Shown: positions 32,850 to 43,695 of the stretch, in pieces
How the letters are laid out: each line of letters starts with the position of its first letter
Position numbering within the stretch: position 1 is the stretch's first letter
NCBI GenBank assembly: GCA_018350325.1
Contig: JAEVLN010000008.1
Location: 2,747,794-2,811,793 of the forward strand
Length of the DNA stretch: 64,000 bases
Direction of reading: 5' to 3'
Origin: Globodera rostochiensis
Lineage: Eukaryota > Nematoda > Chromadorea > Rhabditida > Heteroderidae
Notes under the pieces: generated by a model
What the model was told of the DNA's origin: nothing
The model's input: the letters and a program-made list of their open reading frames with translations, nothing else
The model's database searches: none
Program-made: the position numbers and the translations under genes

Positions 32850-33778
32850 TTTTCTTCATCTTCCATTCTCCTCTTCTTCATCTTCCATTCTCCTCTTCTT
32901 CATCTTCCATTCTCCTCTTCTTCATCTTCCATTCTCCTCTTCTTCATCTTCCATTCTCCTCTTCTTCATCTTCCATTCTCTTCTTCTTCATCTTCCATTC
33001 TCCTCTTCTTCATCTTCCATTCTCCTCTTCTTCATCTTCCATTCTCCTCTTCTTCATCTTCCATTCTCCTCTTCTTCATCTTCCATTCTCCTCTTCTTCA
33101 TCTTCCATTCTCTTCTTCTTCATCTTCCATTCTCCTCTTCTTCATCTTCCATTCTCCTCTTCTTCATCTTCCATTCTCCTCTTCTTCATCTTCCATTCTC
33201 CTCTTCTTCATCTTCCATTCTCCTCTTCTTCATCTTCCATTCTCCTCTTCTTCATCTTCCATTCTCCTCTTCTTCATCTTCCATTCTCTTCTTCTTCATC
33301 TTCCATTCTCCTCTTCTTCATCTTCCATTCTCCTCTTCTTCATCTTCCATTCTCTTCTTCTTCATCTTCCATTCTCCTCTTCTTCATCTTCCATTCTCCT
33401 CTTCTTCATCTTCCATTCTCCTCTTCTTCATCTTCCATTCTCCTCTTCTTCATCTTCCATTCTCCTCTTCTTCATCTTCCATTCTCTTCTTCTTCATCTT
33501 CCATTCTCCTCTTCTTCATCTTCCATTCTCCTCTTCTTCATCTTCCATTCTCCTCTTCTTCATCTTCCATTCTCCTCTTCTTCATCTTCCATTCTCTTCT
33601 TCTTCATCTTCCATTCTCCTCTTCTTCATCTTCCATTCTCCTCTTCTTCATCTTCCATTCTCCTCTTCTTCATCTTCCATTCTCCTCTTCTTCATCTTCC
33701 ATTCTCCTCTTCTTCATCTTCCATTCTCTTCTTCTTCATCTTCCATTCTCCTCTTCTTCATCTTCCATTCTCCTCTTC
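32850..33778. repeat. 22-bp pyrimidine minisatellite, ~42 copies
   Basis: Uniform 22-bp units (TTCATCTTCCATTCTCCTCT plus TC) run for about 930 bp with only one recurring variant, TCTCCTC versus TCTCTTC. 22 bp is not a multiple of 3 so no constant peptide is encoded. The strand is almost purely pyrimidine apart from two A per unit. High homogeneity implies recent expansion or ongoing homogenisation. Confidence 0.95.
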
Positions 33779-34483
33779 CACCCCTCCCGCCTCCCACTCC
33801 CTTTTGCGCAAATCAATTTGCCTTTCCTTCCTTCGCCAAATTTGATTTGATTAGCCCCGCCCGACTCCGCCAATGATCGCTTCCTTCACACGCCACCAAA
33901 CAGAAGCCCACCCGAACTGAACGACGACCACACACAGCTCGCTTCTTCGCTTCCCCTTTCGTGGAACAGTTTTATTTATTGCTTTAATAATGTTTTCTTT
34001 TGCTTCTCACTGGTTGAGTTTATGTTTGGCATTATAGGAGGTCATTCGGCACAATCAAATTTTTGTTTTATTTTCTTAAAATTTTTTAATTTCGGTTTTG
34101 ACTATCGGAGTTTGGTTCCGGTATTCGAAAGTCCTCGGGCGCTTTTATTCCGTACCGGTTTCGCAACACTTTCCAAAAAGCGACCAACAACATTTTCTCC
34201 TATTCAAGAAGCTTCTCTGTCTTCCCTTTGCTTCGAGTGCCGCTCCTCCCCCCCCCCCAATTGCCCGAAGGCTCAGCACTTTGTTTCGAGGGTCCCTCCC
34301 CCGTCCCTCCCAACCTTTCTTTCGATGTCCCCTCGAGGGATGTCCTTTTACCACCACCAATTCTCTCCTTCCTTGCCCGTCTTCCGACCCCACCACCGAC
34401 CACCCGAATCCATCGGTCGTCACTTCCAAAAATGGACTCCTCCGTCCCCTTCGCATCCATCAGTCAGTAGTCACTCATCCCAC

Positions 34484-34680
34484 CCCCCCCCCCCCCTCCC
34501 CCCCTCCACTCCCCCCCCCCTCTCCCCCCTTACCCCCCCCCCCACACTCATCCATCGTCCCCCCCCCTCCCCCCCCATGCATCCAATCCAACCAGTGTTG
34601 TCCGCTCTCCGTATTCGCGGTTGACCTGCATAGTATATATCCCCCCTCCCCCAATCCACACATCCCCCCCCCCCCCCCGC
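34484..34680. repeat. Poly-C tract cluster
   Basis: Several C runs of 7-16 separated by CACTC, TCCCC and ATGCATCC words. Similar isolated runs recur at about 34904, 35104 (G), 35465 (G), 35590 (G), 36881, 37370 (G), 37647 and 37892 (G). Confidence 0.75.
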
Positions 34681-37600
34681 TTTTTGCCTCTCAACCCACG
34701 GAATTGGGTCGGATGAGAGTTGTGGGTCCACCCTTTGCACATTCTATTGTACTAATTGCTCATCGTGCTAATTCAGCAGCCGATCGGGCGAGATGAGGTT
34801 CAAGGTGAGTTTGATATGGAAAGCGATGATCTGATCAGATCAGAGTCCATTCCCACCCTTTCCTTCTGTCCGTCCTCAGAGTGTAATAATACCAAAGAGT
34901 CAGCCCCCCCCCCCCCCTCCCCCTCTGCTGCTGATCTGATTACACCTTTCGATCGATCTGTTTGCTGTCCTTCCGTTGTTTGTTGTCTTGTCCCTCTTTT
35001 TTTGTAATTCGCAGGGAGAAAGTGAGTGAGTGTTCTGTACATTTATTTCTTCACCCATTTTAATGTTTCCGCCGTTAATTCGGAGTGATTGATGGGATAG
35101 TAAAGGGGGGGGGGGGACTTTTGTGGGGGGGGGGGGGGGGATTTTGCCGATTTAAATGGACAGAGAGAGAAAGAAAGTGTCGCCATTCTCCAGATTTCCG
35201 GATTGGAAATGGCCTTTTCAGCGCGTTCATTCGCCCGTTTTGGCTTTTAGAATTGGATTTGCTGATTCTTTTCCGCCGTTGCAATAAGCAAAACGAAAGC
35301 GACGGGAAGAGACATTTAATTTTGCATAAAATTGAGCAAAGGAAACAAAAACCTCAGGGGGTTGGCGCCCCGGGGGAAAAGTGGAAGGGCCAAAGGCGTT
35401 TGACAGTTTTCGGAAGAGGATGGAGGGAAATGGCATGACGAATGTTGAGGACGAATGAGATGAGGGGGGGGGGGGGGGCTATAAAAATGGGGAGGGGGGC
35501 TCTTCCCTTCGTTTGTTTGCATTAAAATGGAATGGAATGAAAAACGGGGAGAAAAGAGCAAGAGCAGAAACCAACCACCACCACCAGCTGAGGGGGGGGG
35601 GGGGGGAGTTTTGGGAACGGTCGGGAGGGCGTAAAATCGTTTCGTTCAGTCCGAATAAAGACGCCATGCGAGGCAAAGTGTGGCAAACGGAAGAAAGTGA
35701 AAGCGGCGGCGGCGGCGTTGTGCCACAGGCGGACGGTTTTTTGACATTTTTTTGCCATTTTAATGCTTTTGGTGGTTACATTGTGGCCCCTCCCCCTCTG
35801 TTTCCTTTGTCTAAAGTCCAAAGACAATTCTTCGCAATATTTCGTCCGTCTTTCGCCGTCTGCTGTTCTCTCTCTCTCTTTCTCTCTTTACCTCCTGCAC
35901 TCTCTCAGCGGTTGTTCCTCCTAATTTTGCACAAATTTATATCCCCCCCCCCCCATTTCTCTTTTCTCGTCCCGCCTCTCCAATCCCGAGCCAAGTGCGC
36001 GACGCGGATGACGAGGGGGGCGGGCGATTTGGGGGAGGGGGGGTGGCACCACTCGCCCCCCGCCCCCAATCTTTCGTTGAGCCGCACTTCTTTCTTCTCT
36101 TCCTCCTTCTGATACTTTCCTTTCTTCTTTCCTTCCTCTAATTCACTCTTTCCTGTTTCCTCTCTTTCCTGTTTCCTCTCCCTCTTCTTCCTCCCTTCCC
36201 CCTCTTCTTCCTCCCTTCCCTCTCCTCCTCCTCCCTTCTCCCTCCTCCAACTCCTCGTCCACCCGACATAATTCACTTCCTCCCCTTTCATCCTCCGCAC
36301 TTACTCACCCCCCCCCCCGCCCAACGTCATTTCAGCAGCTTTCTAGCTCATCTCGGCGGTTGGTCGGTCGGTCGCCTCGGGGGATTCCGTCTCTGAATCG
36401 CTCAACCCGCGCACTGTCCCCCCCCCCCCAGCGCAACGCAACAGTCGCCCGTCCATTTTCAACATCGCCCAACTCCAATCTTTCGTCCTTTTACCATCCG
36501 ATGCTCTTTCATAAATACGAAACTTTTCCCATTTGCCGCACAAATTCTTCCCTTCCCTTCCCGTCCTTCCGGCCCAACAAACTATCGACTGTTTCAGAGA
36601 CTGTCCCCCGAAGGGATTAGGTCCCTTAGGCTCCCGTGCATCCCCAGCAACAGCCCCCCCCCCCCCTTCTCTCTCACAGCTTAGTCCCCCACACCGTTTC
36701 GGCGCGATGATGATGGATTGAGTTGCCAGGAGACCTTTTGCCGCCGTAGGCAAATAGAGCCTTCCCCCGAGGGCACAATGGGTGAGGCGATGGTCGCAAA
36801 TGGGCCCAAAGTGGCCATTCAAAAGGTTATTTTAGTGTTTGAGGTGGCATGGATATTCTGGGACTTTGCCATCGAACCCCCCCCCCCCCAAAGGAATCCC
36901 CCCCCCTCCCCTCCCCTGCCCCCACCAATTCTCTCCCATCTTTCCATTCTCTTACCAAATTCGTCCAAAATTTTCCCGTTTCCTCCCAAATGCGCTTTTT
37001 TCCTCAAATTCCTTATCCTTTCAATTTCGTCTCATTTTTCATCTCCCCATTCGTTTAAGAATTCCCCAAAAATGCCTCGGTGCCTTTGCGTGACCATTCC
37101 CTCCCCCCCCCCCCCCACTTTCCTTCTTCCCGTTTAGTTTTCCCCTTTTTCCATTCATCTCACATCCCCAAATCCTCCATAAAATCCAAATTCCCTCCCC
37201 CCCCCCACCAAAACTCTTTCCCATCGATTTTTCCCAAGCCGCCCCAAATCCCACACATCCGACCGAGTCCCGTCCGCTGCGTCCTTTTTTATCCATCCGT
37301 CCGCCCGTCCCGCCTTTGGCTTCTTCCATCCCGAGGACTGTTTTTGGTCCGGCCGTCCTTAATGTCGAGAGGGGGGGGGGGGGGAGGGCTTCATCAACCA
37401 TTCATCCCCCCCCCCTTCTTCCCCTCCCCCGTCCATTCCATTCTCTTCTTCCGTCGGCCATGTCCCTCTCCTCCCATCCTCCAACTCCAAATTAGTGTTT
37501 GGCGCTTGTCACAGGCAATTTTCGCCTTCCCCGTCCGTCCGCCAATCTCATCCATCCGTCGTGGGCTCAGTCAAGCGCTGTGGCCGGAGGTGTTTGGCTT

Positions 37601-38686
37601 ACGAGCGAGAGGGGACATCCCCCCTTCCCCTACCCTCCGTGCCCTTCCCCCCCCCCCCCCCTCCCCCTCCGTGCCCTTCCCCCCCCCCTCCCCCTCCGTG
37701 CCCTTCCCCCCCCCTCTCCCCCCACCCTCCGTGCCCCCCCCTCCCCCTCAGTGCCCTTTCCCCCCGCCCCCCGCTCCCCCTCCGTGCCCTCTTCCCGCAT
37801 CACATTGAATTTGCATTTGGGACGAAGAAACGGTCGAAGGATGCATAATTACGGGGGGAGGACTCTTCAGAGTTAACGACAAACCGTCAATTGGGGGGGG
37901 GGGGGGGAGCTGTCGCCTTCTGTGAATCAGAGCCAATTATGGCACAGTTTTGGGATGCTTCCATTCCACTCATCCATTCTTCCGTCTGTTATGCCTTCCT
38001 CCCTCCCTCAGAATCTCTTCCGGACATTGCTTTTCGTCATCACTCCGTCCGTCGACCGTTTCATTCATTTGACCATCGCCCCCCCCCAAATGCCCTGCCC
38101 CAATTTCGGCTGACCAGCTGCATAAGCCAATTAGCCCCGCTCCGTCCGTCCTCCTTGGGCTGTTTCTGCTCGGACTTCTTTCGTCGTGTTCGTTGTTGGA
38201 GAGTTTGTGCCCGGGGAATTTCCCGGAGGGTTCGCCTAATCCAATTTGAACCTCTCTGCTACAGCATAAAAGTGGTTCTGCTGCACCTTCCCGTTGCCCT
38301 CGTCTCGAGATTCTCGAGTCCACTTCTCCCCCGACACATTTTCTGAATGCATTTGTTTTGCTCATTTCATCTTTCATTCATTTCCCAAACCCAATTCATT
38401 CTTTTTATTATTCCGCGTTTTTTGTCCCCTGAGGGGACACATTTTTATAATCATTTTGCTCATTATCCCTCCCCCCCCCCATTTTTGTGCATTTCGCTCT
38501 TTTGCTGGCCGCATTATTTTATAGTACCTGACGAGACAAGTTCTCTCTTTTACTCACAACAACACATTTGGACGCCGTCGGCGTCGTTCAGTTAGTCCAT
38601 TAAGAATTTATTTATTCTTTTTGTCCCTTTCATCAAAACGACGGGCGGTTAACGCTTTTACATTGTCCACCATTAATATTTAAACA

Positions 38687-39838
38687 TTTTCCCCCCCCCC
38701 TCCCCCTTCCCCGAATCCACCCCCCCCCCCTCCCGAATCTTCCCCCCCCCCCCCCCGAATCCCCCCCCCCTTCCCCAAATCCCCCCCTTTCCGAATCTTC
38801 CCCCCCCCCCCGAATTCCCCCCCCCCCTGAATCCCCTCCCTTCCCCGAATTTCCCCCCCCCCGAATCCCCCCCCCCTGAATCCCCCCCCTTCCCCGAATC
38901 CCCCCCCTTCCCGAATCCCCCCCCTTCCCCGAATCCCCCCCCCCTTCCCCGAATCCCCCCCCCCTTCCCGAATCCCCCCCCTTTCCCCGAATCCCCCCCC
39001 TGAATCCCCCCTCCCTTCCCCGAATCCCCCCCCCTTCCCCGAATCCCCCCTTCCCCAAATCCCCCCCCCTTCCCCAAATCCCCCCCTCCCCGAATCCCCC
39101 CTTCCCCAAATCCCCCCCCTTCCCCGAATCCCCCCCCCTTCCCCAATCCCCCCCCCCCTTCCCCGAATCCCCCCCCCCCTTCCCCAAATCCCCCCCTTCC
39201 CCAATCCCCCCCCCCTTCCCCAAATCCCCCCCCCTTCCCCGAATCCCCCCCCTGAATCGCCCCTCCCTTCCCCGAATCCCCCCTCCCTTCCCCGAATCCC
39301 CCCCCCTTCCCCGAATCCCCCCCTTCCCCAAATCCCCCCCCCCTTCCCCGAATCCCCCCCCCCTTCCCCGAATCCCCCCCCCTTCCCCAAATCCCCCCCC
39401 CTTCCCCAAATCCCCCCCCCTTCCCCGAATCCCCCCCCTGATCGCCCCCTCCCTTCCCCGAATCCCCCCTCCCTTCCCCGAATCCCCCCCCCCTTCCCCA
39501 ATCCCCCCCCCTTCCCCGAATCCCCCCTCCCTTCCCCGAATCCCCCCCCCTTCCCCGATCCCCCCCCTTCCCCAAATCCCCCCCCCTTCCCCGAATCCCC
39601 CCCCCTTCCCCAAATCCCCCCCCCTTCCCCGAATCCCCCCCCCTTCCCCAAATCCCCCCCCCTTCCCCGAATCCCCCCCCTTCCCCAAATCCCCCCCCCC
39701 CTTCCCCAAATCCCCCCCCCTTCCCCAAATCCCCCCCCTTCCCCGAATCCCCCCCCTTCCCCAAATCCCCCCCCCCTTCCCCAAATCCCCCCCCTTCCCC
39801 AAATCCCCCCCTTCCCCGAATCCCCCCTACCGAATCCC
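38687..39838. repeat. 18-20 bp C-rich satellite (CCCCCTTCCCCGAATC)
   Basis: About 60 copies of a unit with 6-11 C, then TTCCCC, then GAATC or AAATC. Unit length varies through the C run. Variants CCTGAATC and TCCCTTCCCCG recur together in a higher-order pattern (near 39001, 39251, 39437), so blocks were duplicated. All frames give Gly/Lys/Arg or Pro strings, so it is non-coding. Confidence 0.95.
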
Positions 39839-40146
39839 TCACAAACCCTCAAAATGCGTGAATTTGTGGCCCTCGTCTCCAATTTTCATCCCACACAATT
39901 GGCGTCACTTTGGTGCAACAAATTGGCTCATTCAGCGCCAAAAGGGCATTATTCATTCGTTCCCTCCCCCTCCCCCAATTCGAAGGAACAAAATGCAACG
40001 ACCGGTGCCAACGGCGACGGCACAAACATCGGCAGCAGACGGAGCGTAATTTGTTAGCGAATTTTGCATTTTGTGTGAGCGATCGAAGACCGCCGCAACA
40101 AAATTTCCATTTCCACAATATTTTTGCATTTTTGTCGTCACAATTA

Positions 40147-43100
40147 ATGGGCCCTCAAAGTCGGATATTCGGCGGCTGTGCCGGCGGCAGCGAGCTGTCC
40201 AAGTCCATCACTTTTCACGACTTTTGCGAGTTGACTCAGCGCGAAATGGGCGAATTGAAGTTGTCGTCGCCGAAGGGGCGAATTGAAGAAGACGACGAGG
40301 AGGGGGAAGCGATGGACGAGGCGGAGGAGGACGAAGAGGAGGAGGAGGATTTGACTATTTTGGTTCGAGCAAACAAAGCGTTATTTTGGTTAGGCTACAA
40401 ACTTTCAGGAGCCGACAATTCAAACGGCGCGAGTGCCCCCCTCAAAAGTGCCGAAAGGGTCCTCCGTCCTGCCCCGATGGCACTCCTCGTCAACGGACGA
40501 CCAGGACAAGGGCGCCACAAAGACGGCACCGACAAAGCGGCGGAGACGGCCCCTAAACGCCACCTTCTCCGACTGGTTGCAGCTGTTCCTCTCCAAACGC
40601 CGCCATCGGCACAATCGCTTCATGAACGTGGCGACGGGGACGGGCGCCGATCGGAGTCGGATGATGCACCAGAGTTGCTACGCGGGAATGGCCGGGCCCA
40701 ACGGAGGGCCGCTCCGATCGTCCGTCTCCCTTTGTAATCAATCCCCCGGGGGGTAATTTTAAGAAGTAAAAACACTTTCGGATAAAATAAAAGACCCCAA
40801 AAACATAATGTTCTGTTTTTATTTGTGCTTTTTAGCCGTTGTCCACGAGATCAATGCCCTCGGCTCGGACGGGGAGAGCATCGAAGTGTCCCCGTGCACG
40901 AGCGATCAGTCGGCCGGAGGCCCCAGCGGAGGCGGAACGCTGACGTCGGTGGCGGACGGACGCCAGACGACGAAGGCCGAATACATTCCGAAGGTTAAAC
41001 TGCGCCAGAAGCCGAACAGACGCTGGAGCGAGGTGATTGGAATTGGACAATCTGATCGGGGGGAGTTGGAATTGAACACTGATCGGATCGGGAAAGTTGG
41101 AATTGAACACTGATCGGGTCGGAGGTGATCAGCTAAGCGAGTTAGGATCGCTTTGGAATGAACGAATAAGTGAAAGTGTATCATAAATTGGATCAGTCAA
41201 AGTTGATGAATTTTTTAGTTAACGGAGACGGCAATTCCACACTTTTGGTCGTTGCCATGGCATTGCCCCCCCCCTCAAAAGACATTTTTTGATTAAATTT
41301 TATGTCTTCAATTAGAGACCATTTTTTCATTTTTATTATTATTATTAGGAAAAGCACCCACGGATCCATCCACAACCAATTTTATCAATAGGCGAATGAT
41401 GGAAAGAAAGGAAAAGAAATGAATAAGAAAGGCACATTTCGAAAAAGAAATAAATTTTGATGGAAAAAATGGAATTTTGGTGAAAGAGAAAAGCAAACAA
41501 TTCCGGAAAATTGACAATTAGTCAATGTATGCCGAACATTACAAGAAAGTGCCATGCCAAAGTTCGGGGCTTTTAATTGGTCTGATGGGCGTTAAGCCCC
41601 CCTATTCACTTAAGCAAGACATCCAAAAGCGGCTGTCACTGCCGCCGGACATTCGGCTGCCCCAAAATGTGATCGACAAATTGAACCGCACGCCCACACT
41701 GGACAATCCGCTGACACGGAAGAGCAAGAGGGCGTCGCTGAACGAAATCGGGTTCGGCAAGTTGGAGACGTACAAGAAGATCTTCGACTTGGGCGAGGGC
41801 ACTTACGCCACCGTTTACTTGGGCAAGAGTTTGTTGACAGGCAAAAATGTGGCACTAAAGGAAATTCGGCTGGAACACGAAGAGGGGGCGCCGTGTACCG
41901 CGTAAGGCCACTGGGGAATTTGTGGAAATAAATTCAAAAAGCATTCAGAATTCGGGAAGTGTCCTTGCTCAGGAACCTCCGACACGCAAATATTGTGACT
42001 CTCCACGACATTGTGTACACGGACAGGTGGGACACTTCTTGCCACCCAATTTGAGAACTTCCAATCTTAAGAATCTTGACTTTGGTATTCGAATTCGTGG
42101 AACGCGACCTGAGGGAGTACATGGAGGAGTTGGACGGAATGATCAGCATCGCCAACGTGAAGCTGTTCCTAGTGCAGCTTCTGCGCGGGTTGGCATATTG
42201 TCACTGTCGGCGGATTTTGCACCGGGACCTGAAGCCACAGAATTTGTTGATCAACCGGGCGGGTGAACTGAAGTTGGCCGACTTCGGTCTGGCCCGGGCG
42301 CAGTCGGTGCCCACCAAAACGTACTCCAATGAAGTGGTCACGCTGTGGTACAGACCGCCCGATGTACTGCTCGGTAAGCACGGTGTGGAAGTGAACAATG
42401 CCGTTAATCGATCGTTGACGTTTTACATTATCCTTTCCATTCTTCCAGGCTCCACGGATTACTCCACACACATCGACATGTGGGGAGTGGGCTGCATTCT
42501 CTACGAGATGCTTCTCCATAAGGTGAGCTTGGGCAGGGCGGACCTGTGAAATCCGGAAGGATTCGGGTCAGTCCATCGTTCAATTTGATTTTAAGGACAG
42601 TCCAAATTCAGAAAATCTCATATTCCCGAATGATTCAGCCAATGTTCCCCGGCAGTACGTCTGACGAGCAATTGCACCTGATCTTCCAAAAGCTTGGCAC
42701 GCCATCTCCAATAGTCCATCCCGACCTCTGCGCCCTCCAAACATTTCAAAACAGTCAATTCCGACAACACAACGCCAAACCGTTGATGAACCCTCCTCGG
42801 ATCAACCCCGAACGTGCCGACTTATTGCACAAACTGTTAAAGGTGAGGCGGGCGTTGGCAATCGCTGTCCAATGAGTGAATGGATCTTATTTAAAAGGGG
42901 GAAAACATTTGTTGTTTCAGAACAACGACACATCGTTTTTTTGTTTATTTTATTAAATTATTTTTTTATTTTTAAATTTAAAACAAATAAGCACTATTAT
43001 AAATAGAAATATTTCATCGGTCGGTCGTACAGTTTTACTTTTACAGTACGAAGGGAAGTACAGAATATCGGCGGTCGACGCAATGAGCCAGCCGATGCTG

Positions 43101-43321
43101 AACTGTTTCCCCGCGCAATTGTTCTCCCTGTCGGATACGGTATCCGCGCCTCCATTACAGTACCCCCCAGCCAAACGCAATTATTTTAGGAGTCCGTGCT
43201 GAGTTTGCCCGGGGTGCATTACATCCGAGACAGCAAAGACGAGGCGTACATGGACACCAGGATGACCACCGGCGGGAGGACGGACAGGCCGGCGGGGCCA
43301 AGAACGAGGCTAATGAAGTAA
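40147..43321 (+). CDS. pct-1: PCTAIRE cyclin-dependent kinase (CDK16/17/18 type)
   Basis: Exons: 40147-40362, 40409-40733, 40836-41032, 41615-41901, 41949-42026, 42072-42373, 42449-42522, 42639-42842, 43047-43139, 43190-43321, about 635 residues. The family mark PCTAIRE is present ([20 protein letters not shown]). Kinase motifs: [14 protein letters not shown] (glycine loop), VALKEIRLE (catalytic Lys), [45 protein letters not shown]. The PCTAIRE-specific lead-in is kept: [34 protein letters not shown] and [15 protein letters not shown]. The extra N-terminal part has an acidic stretch and a basic TKRRRRP block absent from mammals. In other animals PCTAIRE kinases control vesicle traffic and synapse placement, activated by cyclin Y (known biology). 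The start is the first ATG of the open exon; upstream isoform exons are possible. Confidence 0.95.
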
Positions 43322-43695
43322 ACCGAGATTAATCGGACCAAACAAAGCATTCGAAAAAGAAATCAGAAAAACGGGTCCCCCCCCCCAACTCTATTCTTTC
43401 CTTACTGACCGATCCATCATTCCTTTAACCCAAATTGCTTCTTTCTTAAACTGTTTACAAACACCAAAAATGAAATGACGGAGATTATTGTGACAATAAT
43501 CGGAATAAAATGCTCTCTATTCGGCAGATGTCCATTCGTCAATAAGCCATATATATGTTTTAGTCATTGCGAAGACAATTGAAAAAATGAAATTGACACA
43601 ATCGAACAATTGCACACAATGAGGAATGGGGAAGAAGCAACAAAAAGGCAATGTTCAGGCAGTTCAATTCCTTCGAGAAGATTCTAAGCAACAAA
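43322..43695. other. Convergent gap, PCTAIRE kinase / syndapin
   Basis: 374 bp between stop codons of converging genes, AT-rich with one C9 run at 43378-43386. AATAAA-type signals near 43502. Nothing else seen. Confidence 0.5.

Larger units (their letters stand above)
30988..40146. other. 9-kb low-complexity interval, no supported gene
   Basis: Long gap between the secreted-protein gene and the PCTAIRE kinase. It is filled with poly-C/poly-G tracts, pyrimidine-rich blocks and three satellites listed separately. Many long frames exist, but they are Pro-, Gly-, Ser- or Arg-rich translations of the tracts on both strands, with no domain and no consistent splice structure. Part may be the 5' flank or distant 5' UTR exons of the kinase gene. 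A short ATG-AGG-TTC-AAG followed by GTGAGT at 34795-34811 could be a tiny 5' exon but has no supported partner. Confidence 0.55.

Noticed and set aside
34795..34811. Possible tiny first exon (Met-Arg-Phe-Lys then GTGAGT)
   Set aside because: No partner acceptor could be supported over the next 5 kb; mentioned only as part of the intergenic entry.
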